41,920 nt of DNA. It comes from DATLFI01 sp035524895. GTDB lineage: Bacteria > Acidobacteriota > Thermoanaerobaculia > Multivoradales > Multivoraceae. Where the stretch lies: positions 1-41,920 of the forward strand of contig DATLFI010000105.1 in the NCBI GenBank assembly GCA_035524895.1. Reading direction: 5' to 3'. Under the pieces are notes generated by a model that did not search any database, was not told the origin of the DNA, and worked only from the letters and a program-made list of their open reading frames with translations. Below, in pieces: positions 21,464-30,233 of the stretch. Position numbers and translations under genes: made by a program. Position 1 is the stretch's first letter. Every line of letters begins with the position of its first letter.

Positions 21464-22551
21464 GCCTGGTCGCCTCCTCCAGCCAGGGACAGACCGCACG
21501 GTTCACCTCGCCGACAGCGGGCGAGATCCTGGCCGGATCGGTGGAAGTGCGCTTCGAGATCCTCGATGAGTCTGCCGACGTGGAGCGGATCGACGTGTTC
21601 GTCGAGGGGCGGCTGATCGGATCGGCCCGGCCACCGGACTTTCGTTTCGATTGGATGGTCCCAGCGGGCTCCGCCGGGGCCCGCATCGCCGCCGGGGTGT
21701 ACGTACAGGGCCGACTCGTCGAGCGGCTCGAGGTGCAAGCCTCGCAGACCGTCGTGGACGACGTGCTCGACGTGGTCGCAGTCGAGCTCTATCCGGTGGT
21801 CACCGACCGCCGCGGCGCCTACGTCCGGGACCTGACGCGCGACGACTTCCTGGTCTACGACGACGGACAGCCCGTCGCCATCAGCACGTTCTCGGTCGAA
21901 CCGCAGTCGCTGACCGTCGCCTTCCTCATCGATCGCAGCGAGAGCATGCGCTCCAAGCTGCCGTTGGTGCAGGAGGCCGTGATCGACTTACTGGCTCGAC
22001 TCGAGCCCGACGACCGGGTGCTGGTGCTGGCCTTCAACCACGCGCTGGCCGAGATCTCCTCGACCGCGTCCGACCCGGAGACCGCGAAGTCGAGCGTGCG
22101 GGCGTTGACGGCTGTGGGTGGGACCGCCCTGTTCGACGCGGTGGTGGGAGCGCTAGACCTGCTGGGGCGAGCGCGCGGGCGCAAGGTCATGGTGCTGTTC
22201 TCGGACGGCCGAGACGAGCGCTCCCTGACCTCGCTCGACCGGGCGGCGGAGCATGCCCGCCGCGGGGAGGTGATCCTCTACACCGTGGGCAGCGGAGAGG
22301 AGGGCGCTCACGAGAAGGCCCGCGAGGACCTGCGCCGCCTCGCCGAAGACAGCGGAGGCCGTTCGTACCGACTCGGAAGGCTCCGCGATCTGGGTGGCGT
22401 CTTCGCCGAGATCCTGGCCGACGTGCGCGCCCAGTACGCACTGACCTTCTCGCCGGCGCACTCGGAGGCGGGAGAGCATCGGATCACGGTCCAGGTCCGG
22501 GGAGACGGCATGATACAGGTGCGGCATCGCAAGAGCTATTTGCTACCTTGA
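21400..22551 (+). CDS. Exported VWA-domain protein (VWFA-related Acidobacterial type) with Ig-like N-terminus
   Basis: A 383-residue exported protein. No ATG precedes the signal peptide. GTG at 21400 is chosen because it yields MVRHEGSRALHRG, then GLLHGAWLLSLVASS and a cleavage-like SSSQGQ; it lies inside the upstream gene by 64 nt. An Ig-like segment (FTSPTAGEILAGSVEVRF, IDVFVEGRLIG) precedes a beta-rich linker with VYDDGQPVAI. The VWA domain carries an intact MIDAS: FLIDRSESM (DxSxS), GGTAL (Thr) and LFSDGRDE. The tail HRITVQVRGDGMIQVRHRKSYLLP is typical of the TIGR03436-like family. These domains bind protein partners through a divalent metal. The upstream unknown protein and the downstream VWA protein are the obvious candidates. 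Confidence 0.8.
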   Translation: MVRHEGSRALHRGLLHGAWLLSLVASSSQGQTARFTSPTAGEILAGSVEVRFEILDESADVERIDVFVEGRLIGSARPPDFRFDWMVPAGSAGARIAAGVYVQGRLVERLEVQASQTVVDDVLDVVAVELYPVVTDRRGAYVRDLTRDDFLVYDDGQPVAISTFSVEPQSLTVAFLIDRSESMRSKLPLVQEAVIDLLARLEPDDRVLVLAFNHALAEISSTASDPETAKSSVRALTAVGGTALFDAVVGALDLLGRARGRKVMVLFSDGRDERSLTSLDRAAEHARRGEVILYTVGSGEEGAHEKAREDLRRLAEDSGGRSYRLGRLRDLGGVFAEILADVRAQYALTFSPAHSEAGEHRITVQVRGDGMIQVRHRKSYLLP

Positions 22552-22566
22552 TCGAGGAGCCTTCTC

Positions 22567-24357
22567 GTGTCCAGACACCCTGCCAGCAGGCGGTGCAAGT
22601 GCGGTCTCGCGCTCAGCGGGGCGCTGTTCCTCGTAGTTTGCGCCGAGCTGCGAGCACAGCAGGCTCGGGCGCCTGACGAGAGTCTCGAGCTGACGGTCGA
22701 CGTCAGGGTCGTCAGCGTCGACGTGGTGGTGCTCGATCGACGCGGCCGTCCGGTTCGCGGCTTGAAGGCTTCCGACTTCGAGCTGTACGAGGACGGTAGA
22801 CCTGTCGAGATCGAGCACTTCGCTCCTCCGGAGGATCTCGCTCGCGAGGGAGAGCCCCGCCGAGAGCTGGCGCCAAGCGGCGCGGCCACGATGGGAGCAC
22901 CAGTGCGGCGCGCCGGCTCGATGGCCGGCCGATCCACTCTCGTCTTCCTGCTGGACGAACGTCTGCTCCCACCGTCGAGCCGGCGACGGATCGTGGACGG
23001 GCTTGCGGCCCAACTGCAAGAGATCCAACGCCACGCCGGGCGTCTGGTCTTCGCCCGCCATCGCGAACAGCTCGAGCTGATCGAGCCGGCGACCACGGAC
23101 AGAATTCTGGAAACGGTCAGCGCCGAAGCAGCGCCAGGGGCAGCGGTGATTCGCGGTGGGGAGCTCTCGCGTGTGGTCCGCTCCTTGATCGCGAGCCACG
23201 AGGCCTGCGAGAACGCACCTCGCTGCGTACCTTGTAGTGAACAGGAGGGGAACTGGCACGAGCTGCTGCAGCTCGCCCGCAACCATGTCAGCGCCGAGCA
23301 GGAGCGTCTCGGGCTCGCGCTGGACGTCCTCGCCGAGCTCATCTCCTGGCTAGCGGGGATCGATGGCGAGAAGCTCCTGATCTACCCCAGCGAAGGGCTG
23401 CCGCAGCAACCGGGCCTCGAGGCGCACACCTTCATCATCGACCTCTGCGCTCCGCTCCGCGACGGCGTCGAGCGCGAGATCTCCTCGGAGATCGTGCAGT
23501 ACGACGAATCGCGCCGGCTGAGGACTCTGGGTGCGTGGGCGAACGCGCGGGGTGTCCGTCTCTTTCCCTTGGACGCGGTAGGCCTCCGAGGGGGCATGAG
23601 CAACTCGGTGGAGTTCGGTCGCGTCGATGTCCGCCCTTCAACGCGCCTCGACAATGTGGCAAAGAGCAACGCGGAGGGTGGCCTGCACCAGCTCGCGGAC
23701 GAGACCGGGGGCCGTGCCGTCTTCAACAGCAACACGCCCCTCGCCGACCTCGACCTGGAACGCGAGGTTGCAGGGCGCTACTCGCTGGGCTATGTGCCAG
23801 CCCGACCGCCCACCGGGCGCCGACACGAGCTGCGGGTCCAGCTCGCCTCGGCGCGCGGGTTGGAGATCCGACACCGGCGCTCTTTCCTGGACCGAACCAT
23901 CGAGCAGCGACTCGTCGACGAGCTGCAAACCGCGCTGCGCCTGGACCTGGAGCGCGACGACTTGAATGCGAGGCTCGCCTTCGGTGACGTCACACGAGAT
24001 CCCGAGTGGGCCGGCCTGTATCGAGTGCCGGTGAGGGTGATCCTGCCTGCAAGTCGTCTGGAGATGTTCGACGCATCGAAGGACGGCTCTCAGCCGCACG
24101 GTCGGATCCGGATATGGCTCGGTGCGCTCCGTGACGACGGTACCCCCACCGAACTGCGTCAGGAGCTCTTCACGCTGGGCGAAGGTGGTCTACAGCCCCA
24201 TGACGGCACCTACGAGGTCACCGTCACGATGCCTCTCAAGCCGGGGAGCTGGACGGTGGCCGTCGGGGCGCGGGACGAGATCGCACAGCGGACTTCGCTC
24301 CTTCGGGGCGCGATCGCGGTCGGTGACGAGGTCGAAGAGGAGGAAGAGATTCGCTGA
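22567..24357 (+). CDS. Exported VWFA-related protein with degenerate MIDAS
   Basis: A 596-residue exported protein. GTG at 22567 has GAGGAG six bases upstream; a signal peptide (about residues 12-32) ends near ELRAQQ. The N-terminal VRVVSVDVVVLDRRGRPV and LKASDFELYEDGRPVEI are hallmarks of the VWFA-related Acidobacterial family (TIGR03436). The expected metal site DxSxS is replaced by FLLDERLLPP, so metal-dependent adhesion is probably lost. CENAPRCVPC is a small cysteine cluster at about residue 219-227. QLADETGGRAVFNSNTPL and YSLGYVPA are conserved family segments. The C-terminal ~150 residues form a separate beta-rich region ending in a Glu-rich tail. It lies 15 bp after the first VWA gene, surely in the same operon. 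Confidence 0.78.
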   Translation: MSRHPASRRCKCGLALSGALFLVVCAELRAQQARAPDESLELTVDVRVVSVDVVVLDRRGRPVRGLKASDFELYEDGRPVEIEHFAPPEDLAREGEPRRELAPSGAATMGAPVRRAGSMAGRSTLVFLLDERLLPPSSRRRIVDGLAAQLQEIQRHAGRLVFARHREQLELIEPATTDRILETVSAEAAPGAAVIRGGELSRVVRSLIASHEACENAPRCVPCSEQEGNWHELLQLARNHVSAEQERLGLALDVLAELISWLAGIDGEKLLIYPSEGLPQQPGLEAHTFIIDLCAPLRDGVEREISSEIVQYDESRRLRTLGAWANARGVRLFPLDAVGLRGGMSNSVEFGRVDVRPSTRLDNVAKSNAEGGLHQLADETGGRAVFNSNTPLADLDLEREVAGRYSLGYVPARPPTGRRHELRVQLASARGLEIRHRRSFLDRTIEQRLVDELQTALRLDLERDDLNARLAFGDVTRDPEWAGLYRVPVRVILPASRLEMFDASKDGSQPHGRIRIWLGALRDDGTPTELRQELFTLGEGGLQPHDGTYEVTVTMPLKPGSWTVAVGARDEIAQRTSLLRGAIAVGDEVEEEEEIR

Positions 24358-24375
24358 GCTGGGCCTAGAGCCACG

Positions 24376-24393
24376 CTTGCTGTCGACAGCAAG
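24376..24393. terminator. 18-bp perfect palindrome between convergent genes
   Basis: CTTGCTGTCGACAGCAAG is a perfect dyad 19 nt after the VWA gene stop and 22 nt before the end of the broken regulator. There is no T-tract. It may end transcription from both sides or bind a dimeric protein. Confidence 0.4.
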
Positions 24394-24414
24394 AGCGGCG
24401 GCTAACCAGAGCTC

Positions 24415-25022
24415 TCACGACGAGTCGCCGTCGGGGCCCTCGGATCGTCGACTGCCGAGCTCTCCGCGCCAGCGCCGCAGCTTCAGGTTGAGACCCTGTC
24501 GGGTGATCCCGAGGAGCGCAGCGGCCTTCGACTTGTTGCCGCTGGTCTTCGACAACGCCTCGGCCGTGTCGCGCGCCGGAGTCGGCGCAGCAGGTAGTCC
24601 GCGAAGTCCTTCTTCCCGGCCGGTATCAAGACATCGTCGAAGCCGCACAGGAGGCCAGGACCGCGCCCCGGGCGAGCGGCGAGTCGAGCCGGTCCGCCTC
24701 CAGGCCGGGAGACGTGTCGTTCGTCCAGGTGGCCGGAGGAGCTGGCGTCGTCCTGGAGCACCAGAGCGGCGATGCCCTCGTCCGTGGAGACTTCCTCGAG
24801 CTCGAGGACGGCGTGTCCGAGGTGAACGAGGACTCCGGGGTGGAGCTCTACCTGCGAGCGCAGTCTGCCATCGACCTTGAGACCGTTCTTGGAGTCGAGG
24901 TCCACCACGCGCACTGTGTGGCCGCCGTTCGGACTGTCGGCTGACGACCCGAGGACTAAGGGTCGCTCCGGGAGTGGAAAGTGCCGAACGTGGTTGCCGC
25001 AGCGGACCGCGACTCGCAGCAT
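24415..25022 (-). pseudogene. Broken FHA/Fis-HTH transcription regulator (sigma-54 activator-like relic)
   Basis: Two pieces in different frames. From the ATG at 25022 (AGGGGAG upstream), MLRVAVRCGNHVRHFPL, PLVLGSS and VVDLDSKNGLKVDGRL form an FHA domain, including the SKNG motif that contacts phospho-threonine. This frame goes on to about 24600 without the AAA+ domain. In another frame, AEALSKTSGNKSKAAALLGI and TRQGLNLKLRRW, ending at 24415, is the Fis-type HTH that closes NtrC-family regulators. The expected ~240-residue sigma-54-interacting ATPase between them is missing. Internal deletion plus frameshift is the simplest reading. It may once have regulated the adjacent VWA cassette or acylase; that is conjecture. 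Confidence 0.65.
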
Positions 25023-25119
25023 GACGAGCGCTCCCCTGACTGACCGAACGGGACCGATGATGCCGTGGAACACCGCAAACCTACCATTCGCGGGTCCATC
25101 TTTGGGTAGCGAGGGGGGA

Positions 25120-27405
25120 TCACTGCGCGGCGGCCGCCTCGAGCTCGACGGCCTCTCCAGGCGCATGGACCAGCTCGGTGCGCGACGCGATGTGCTGGGC
25201 GAGATCCTCCGGAAGCCACCAGCTCGGCTTGAGCTGGCGCGGTGAGAAGGCCTTCTCGGCCTGGTCGTCGTAGTGCGGCGAGTCGGCGCGATCGCTCTGG
25301 CCGAGCGGGATGTAGATCCAGCTCTGCGGCGGGTCGGAGAGCACGACGACCTGCGTCGAGGTCTGGCCGCCGCGCCCGCGACGCGTGTGGTCGGCCTCGT
25401 CCGCGCGGCCGTAGGAGATGCTGCGCAAGGTGGTCATCCCAACCTGGCCGCCGCCGCCGCCCTCGAGCGGCCAGGAATCGGATTCGCCCTCCCGACCGAC
25501 CCGGTGACGATCGCCGTAGCTCGCTTCGAGCGAGCCGTGGGCGCCCACCAGCTCGTCCATCGCCGCGGCGACGGCCTGCGCCATCGCGCGCTGCTGCTCG
25601 TCGGTAACCTCGATCGGCTTCGGCTCGCGCCCCTCGACCACGGCGTACCAGTCGTCGATGCCGGCAGCGAGGGCTTCGTGCATCTGCGGCCCCAGGTCGG
25701 CGCGCAGGCGCTGGCGGAAGTAGTCGTACTGCAGCGCCGCCGTCGAGTCGGCCGAGAGGCGACCGTCCCATGAGAGCAGGTTCTCGATCGCGGTTGCGTA
25801 GTGCGGGTGCGACGACTGGGTTGCGCCATGACGCTCGTGCGCGGCGCGCAGCGCTGCGATCCAACGCCCCACACCGTACGGCGCGATGTCGTTGATGTAG
25901 GCGATCGCCTCCTGGGCGGTCACCGAGTCATCGGCGGCCAGCAGCTCGAGCGCGCGGGCGCCGCGCTGATTGGTCCAGCCGGCGCGCTCGACGCCGTAGC
26001 CGGGCCCCGAGAACAGGTAGTCCTTCTTCGCGGTCGCGAGCTGGAAGGGAGAGTCGATCATCATCGCGTCGGGCGGGATGTTGCAGTTCTGCATGTAACC
26101 CTGCGGCGGGTTGAGAACCTGCAGGTGGTCGCTCGCCGGGTGCACGCCCTGCCACTCGGACTTCGCACTGGAGCCGTCGACCGGCACCGACCAGTCGAAG
26201 CCGTCGGGGCGCACGGGAACCCGGCCGGTGCGCTGGAAGTAGATGTTGCCGGAGGTGTCGGCGACCATCACGTTCTGCGGGAACATGGTGAGCGACTCCA
26301 TAGCGCGCACCGCGCCCTGATAGTCCCTCGCGAAGTTGAGCTCGTACCAGGGATCGAGGGCCACCAGGTCGCCGTACGCGATCTTTGCCGCCCACGCCTT
26401 GTTGCCGCGCTTGGCGACGATCGGACCGTGGTGCGAGAACCACAGCGTGTGGCTGCCCGGTTGCAGCTCGTCGTCGTCCTGCTTCACCTCGACCACGACA
26501 TCGCGACGCTCGAGCGCGCGCCACTCGCCGTCGTAGAGGTACTTGGAGTCGTCGGCGGCGTGGAGCGTCAGCTCGTACACGTCTGCGGTGTCCGGACCTC
26601 CAGTGGTCATCGCCCACGCCAGGTGCTGGTTGTGGCCGAGGCCGATGTAGGGAGAACCGGCCAGCGTCACGCCACTGCCGTGCCACTCTCCGGCGTGGAC
26701 GCGCATCTCCCAGAAACGCGACGGTCCGGACCACGACAGGTGCGGGTCGATCGCGAGGATGGCCTCGCCGGTCGCCGAGCGCGCGGGCGCGATCGCGAAC
26801 TGGTTTGACCCGCGCTGCGGCCGGTCGAAGCCGGGCTCGACACCGCCGCGCTGCAGGTCCTCGTAGGCCTCGTCGATCGACCAGTTGTAGAGGAAGAGCC
26901 TGCCGAACGCGAGCACCATCGCGACATCGATCTCGCGCTCCCCCCACCATGCCGGTAGGTCCTGAGGGTGCTCGCGATAGAAGTCGTTCATGCCGGCGAC
27001 GAAGGCCTCCGCGTGGGCGCGCAGCTCGGGCCGCAGCTTGTCGACGCCGCGCTGGCCGGCGCCGTAGTGGTCCCACATGCGCGAGCGGAGGTCCGACTGC
27101 AGCCCGCCCTCGCCCACGACCTTCGAGTACTCGCCGAGCGCGAGCGCGAAGTTCACCAGGAGCTGTTCGGGTCGGTCCTGCGCCTGCGTCCAGCCCATCG
27201 CATAGAGCCCGGCCTCGACCGTGGGCGCGTAGATGTGCGGCACGCCCCAGGTGTCGCGGTAGACGACGGTCTTGCCGGCATCGTCACCCTGGCCGGGCAG
27301 CGCGGTCGCGGTGTCGGCGGTACGAGCGCCGCAAGCAGCGAGGACGAACGGGAGAGCAGCGGCCACGGCCGCTGGCACGAGGCGAAAGCGAAGTCGGGTG
27401 CCCAT
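25120..27405 (-). CDS. Penicillin-acylase-family lipoprotein (Ntn hydrolase)
   Basis: A 761-residue exported precursor of an N-terminal-nucleophile amidase. The ATG at 27405 has GGAGG five bases upstream. The signal ends in FVLAACG, a lipobox with Cys25, so the protein is probably a lipoprotein. The alpha part has YRDTWGVPHIYA. Autocleavage is expected before Ser200 in QRGSNQFAIAP, which becomes the beta-subunit nucleophile. AIDPHLSW, SPYIGLGHN, FSHHGPIV and the late VVVLSDPPQSWIYIPLGQSD fit the S45 family. By homology it hydrolyses amide bonds of acylated amines such as acyl-homoserine lactones, beta-lactams or N-acyl amino acids; the true substrate is not predictable. It is divergent from an acyl-CoA synthetase across 134 bp. 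Confidence 0.9.
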   Translation of the reverse strand: MGTRLRFRLVPAAVAAALPFVLAACGARTADTATALPGQGDDAGKTVVYRDTWGVPHIYAPTVEAGLYAMGWTQAQDRPEQLLVNFALALGEYSKVVGEGGLQSDLRSRMWDHYGAGQRGVDKLRPELRAHAEAFVAGMNDFYREHPQDLPAWWGEREIDVAMVLAFGRLFLYNWSIDEAYEDLQRGGVEPGFDRPQRGSNQFAIAPARSATGEAILAIDPHLSWSGPSRFWEMRVHAGEWHGSGVTLAGSPYIGLGHNQHLAWAMTTGGPDTADVYELTLHAADDSKYLYDGEWRALERRDVVVEVKQDDDELQPGSHTLWFSHHGPIVAKRGNKAWAAKIAYGDLVALDPWYELNFARDYQGAVRAMESLTMFPQNVMVADTSGNIYFQRTGRVPVRPDGFDWSVPVDGSSAKSEWQGVHPASDHLQVLNPPQGYMQNCNIPPDAMMIDSPFQLATAKKDYLFSGPGYGVERAGWTNQRGARALELLAADDSVTAQEAIAYINDIAPYGVGRWIAALRAAHERHGATQSSHPHYATAIENLLSWDGRLSADSTAALQYDYFRQRLRADLGPQMHEALAAGIDDWYAVVEGREPKPIEVTDEQQRAMAQAVAAAMDELVGAHGSLEASYGDRHRVGREGESDSWPLEGGGGGQVGMTTLRSISYGRADEADHTRRGRGGQTSTQVVVLSDPPQSWIYIPLGQSDRADSPHYDDQAEKAFSPRQLKPSWWLPEDLAQHIASRTELVHAPGEAVELEAAAAQ

Positions 27406-27539
27406 ACGGGCCTCCTTTCGGTAACGGGCACAGGCTATCGGATCGGACCCTCACCCCGTACGTCTCCCGCAAAGGCGAGCGCCCCTGGCCACCGATCACG
27501 GACCCCTGGCCATCCCCGCTGTGCGACAATGCTGCCGCC

Positions 27540-29093
27540 ATGCAAAACAACGTTGGTCTCTTCCTGGCGAAACGTGCCCTGCTCTCGCCGAACGTCGAGG
27601 GCTTCGTCGACGCGGACACCGGGAGGCGCTTCACCTTCGCCGAGTGGAATCGCCGCGCAAACCGAACGGCCAACTTCCTGAGCGGCCTGAGTCTAGGTCG
27701 TGGCGACCGGGTGGCACTGCTGCAGATGAACAGCGTCGAGTACATGGAGAGCTTCTTCGCTCTCGCCAAGCTCGGCGCGGTCTGCGTGCCGCTCAACTGG
27801 CGTCTGACGCCCGAGGAGCTGGCGTTCATCCTGCGCGACTCGGGCAGCACCACGCTGGTGTTCGGCGGCGAGTTCGTGGAGGCCGTGGCACAGCTCCACG
27901 CCCGCGGTCGCGACGAGGGCGGCACCGTGATCGAGCGCTTCGTCTACTGTGGCAAGCCCGAGGCGCGGCCGGCTTGGGCGCTCGACTACGACGAGCTGCA
28001 AGGTGCCGCCAGCGAGGCCGAGCCTCCGATCGGCGGTGCGGAGGAAGACGAGCTGTACATCATGTACACCTCGGGCACCACGGGCTTGCCGAAGGGCGCG
28101 GTGCACACGCACGACACCGCGACCTGGGGCGTGCTGACGGTCAACTCCACGTCCGACCTGCGGTACAAAGACCGCTACCTGGTCGCGCTGCCGCTGTTCC
28201 ACGTCGGCGCGCTGACGCCGGTGACTGCCGCCGTCCACCGGGGGGTCACGGCGGTCGTGATGCGAGCTTTCGACCCCAAGCGGGCGTGGGAGCTGATCGA
28301 CCAGGAGCGCATCACCACTGGTCTCAAGGTGCCGGCGATGCTCAACTTCATGCTCCAGGTGTACGACCCGGAGCGCTGTCGCCACGAGCACCTGCGCTGG
28401 CTGATGAGCGGTGCTGCGCCGGTGCCGGTGTCCCTGATCGAGGAGTACGCGCGCCTCGGGATCGAGATCCACCAGGTCTACGGATTGACCGAGAGCTGCG
28501 GACCGGCGTGCCTGATCAGCCCCGACGACGCCCTCGCGCGTGCCGGCTCGACCGGCAAGGCGTTCTTCCACACCGACGTGCGGGTGGTGGACGAGGGCGG
28601 CGAAGACGTGGCACCCGGCGAGCCCGGCGAGGTCCTGATCCGCGGCCGGCACATCATGAAGGGTTACTGGAACCGTCCGGACGACACCGCGCGCACGCTG
28701 CGCGACGGCTGGCTCTACTCGGGCGATGTCGCGACGGTCGACGCCGACGGCTTCGTCTACATCCAGGACCGCATCAAGGACATGTACATCGCGGGCGGCG
28801 AGAACGTGTACCCGGCAGAGGTGGAGGGTGTGCTGATGCGCCACCCCAAGGTGCTCGAGGCAGCCGTGATCGGCCAGTCGAGCACGAAGTGGGGCGAGCT
28901 CGGCGCGGCGGTGGTCGTGCGCAAGGACCCCGCGCTCACCCAGGACGAGCTGGTCGCGTTCTGCCAGGACAAGCTGGCGCGCTTCAAGCAGCCGCGCAAC
29001 ATCTACTTCGTCGACGAGGTGCCGCGCAACCCGTCGGGAAAGATCCTCAAGCGGCTGCTACGCGAGCGCTTCCCAGGGCCCGCGCCGGAGTAG
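27540..29093 (+). CDS. AMP-forming acyl-CoA synthetase (FadD-like)
   Basis: A 517-residue cytosolic ANL-superfamily enzyme that activates a carboxylic acid to acyl-AMP and then acyl-CoA. Motifs are YTSGTTGLPKGAVHTH (P-loop), YGLTESCG, YSGDVATVDADGFVYIQDR, IKDMYIAGGENVYPAEVE and a C-terminal PRNPSGKILKR with the catalytic Lys. The length and the A8 hinge are those of medium/long-chain or benzoate-type ligases; chain preference is not evident. ATG 27540 has no Shine-Dalgarno. A possible -10 (TGCGACAAT, 27522-27530) would put the transcript start within a few bases of the ATG, so the message could be near-leaderless. It shares the upstream gap with the penicillin-acylase gene, and fatty-acid release and reactivation is a conceivable link. 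Confidence 0.9.
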   Translation: MQNNVGLFLAKRALLSPNVEGFVDADTGRRFTFAEWNRRANRTANFLSGLSLGRGDRVALLQMNSVEYMESFFALAKLGAVCVPLNWRLTPEELAFILRDSGSTTLVFGGEFVEAVAQLHARGRDEGGTVIERFVYCGKPEARPAWALDYDELQGAASEAEPPIGGAEEDELYIMYTSGTTGLPKGAVHTHDTATWGVLTVNSTSDLRYKDRYLVALPLFHVGALTPVTAAVHRGVTAVVMRAFDPKRAWELIDQERITTGLKVPAMLNFMLQVYDPERCRHEHLRWLMSGAAPVPVSLIEEYARLGIEIHQVYGLTESCGPACLISPDDALARAGSTGKAFFHTDVRVVDEGGEDVAPGEPGEVLIRGRHIMKGYWNRPDDTARTLRDGWLYSGDVATVDADGFVYIQDRIKDMYIAGGENVYPAEVEGVLMRHPKVLEAAVIGQSSTKWGELGAAVVVRKDPALTQDELVAFCQDKLARFKQPRNIYFVDEVPRNPSGKILKRLLRERFPGPAPE

Positions 29094-29107
29094 TCGCCAC
29101 CTCCGAC

Positions 29108-29141
29108 GAGCCGCGCGGGCCGGGGCCCTGCCCGCGGGCTC
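29108..29141. terminator. GC-rich hairpin between convergent genes
   Basis: GAGCC and GCGGGC on the left pair with GCCCGC and GGCTC on the right, around the loop CGGGGCCCT, 15 nt after the acyl-CoA synthetase stop and 50 nt before the pilin-like gene's end. There is no T-tract, and it could serve both directions. Confidence 0.4.
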
Positions 29142-29190
29142 TGGACCTGGAACGACCCCTCGGCTCCTAAGCCGTCGACCGAGTCGCCGC

Positions 29191-29787
29191 CTAGGGCCCC
29201 GGACCCCCTTCGCCTTGACCCTGCTTCACTCCGGGGTGACCCGGAAGACCGGGCTCGTCACCCCAGGACACGATCAGCGGCTCCTCGCCGCAGCACTTGA
29301 GCCAGGCCATCCGCACATTCGCACACCGCGCCAGATTGTCGTAGGTGCGGAGGATGTAGCCGACCTCGGGAGACCCGTCGTGCTGGTTCTGACCGGACGG
29401 GTTGCCGCTGTCGAAGAAGTTGCAGTACTCGTTGCCGTGACCCGCGTTGCCGTCGTTGCTCTCGGTGCAGTAGATCAGGCTGTCGGGTGGCTGGCGGCTG
29501 CCGAAAGCCGCATGTATATCGGGCGGCCAGGCGCCGAGCTCGGCCTCGTAGGCCTCGATCAGCGCACGGGCCTGGCGCATGTCCTCCATCACCTGCACGA
29601 AGTGGCTCTTCTGGAAGCTGCAATTGAGCCAGGGCACCGCCATCAAGGCCAGAACGCCGACGACGCCCACCGCGACGACGATCTCGATCATCGTCACGCC
29701 AGCCTGGAGACCGCAGCGGTCATCCAGGCCTGTCAGCAGTCGATCGAGTCTGCTCCGACGTCGAGAGCAATGTTGGATGTGGCGCAT
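29191..29787 (-). CDS. Type IV pilin-like/pseudopilin protein
   Basis: A 198-residue secreted protein. ATG 29787 has GGAGG eight bases upstream. A long 30-residue basic leader precedes the prepilin peptidase site AG|VTMIEIVVAVGVVGVLALM, with the conserved Glu at +5 of the mature protein and a long hydrophobic helix. The globular part has about six Cys (PWLNCSF, IYCTESN, EYCNFF, RCANV, KCCGEE), suggesting disulfides, and a Gly/Pro-rich tail. Family knowledge: prepilins are processed by PilD and assembled by a type II secretion or pilus machine. No such machine is in this window, so it is an orphan gene assembled in trans. Confidence 0.82.
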   Translation of the reverse strand: MRHIQHCSRRRSRLDRLLTGLDDRCGLQAGVTMIEIVVAVGVVGVLALMAVPWLNCSFQKSHFVQVMEDMRQARALIEAYEAELGAWPPDIHAAFGSRQPPDSLIYCTESNDGNAGHGNEYCNFFDSGNPSGQNQHDGSPEVGYILRTYDNLARCANVRMAWLKCCGEEPLIVSWGDEPGLPGHPGVKQGQGEGGPGP

Positions 29788-29816
29788 GGACCGATCCTCC
29801 GATGGTTGGGTCCTGG

Positions 29817-29825
29817 ATTGTAGCA
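29817..29825 (-). promoter_or_regulatory. Extended -10 promoter of the pilin-like gene (TGCTACAAT)
   Basis: On the minus strand TGCTACAAT combines the TG extension with a TACAAT -10. Its 3' end is 29 nt before the pilin-like ATG, and a start site near 29810 would leave a leader of about 20-25 nt containing the GGAGG. No good -35 is present, as is common with extended -10 promoters. Confidence 0.45.
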
Positions 29826-30233
29826 GCCATCTGAACAGGATGGCACCGCCAGGTGGCTGGAATCGGTCCTCGAGATACAGCGTCAGTCAGGGTCAGTTGC
29901 CGGGATGACCGGGCAGCTTGGTGTCGTCGTCCCACGCGATCTCGATCGGCGGTACCGGCAAGGATCCCCAGGACGGGGTGGAATCGCCCCGATATCAACT
30001 TCGCAAACATGGGTGTTCCCCTTCGTCTGCTCCTCGAGCCGGACCGCTTCCGACGGCTCCGGTGGGCTCGGCCCTATCCCTCGGTCGCAGGTACATGGTA
30101 GGGACACCCCGCCCGAGCGGGTATCAGAGGTTTCCCGAACGAAATTGCGGTCGATACGTACGAGGCACGAATGAGCCTGCTCCAGGCGCCTTCAGGCTCC
30201 AACGCCCAGGGCCGGTACGCGGCCCGCGCCGCG
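29826..30233. other. Gene-free stretch
   Basis: About 400 bp between the pilin-like promoter and the FMN-reductase stop. No frame on either strand resembles a protein I know, and I see no convincing hairpin or repeat. Confidence 0.45.
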
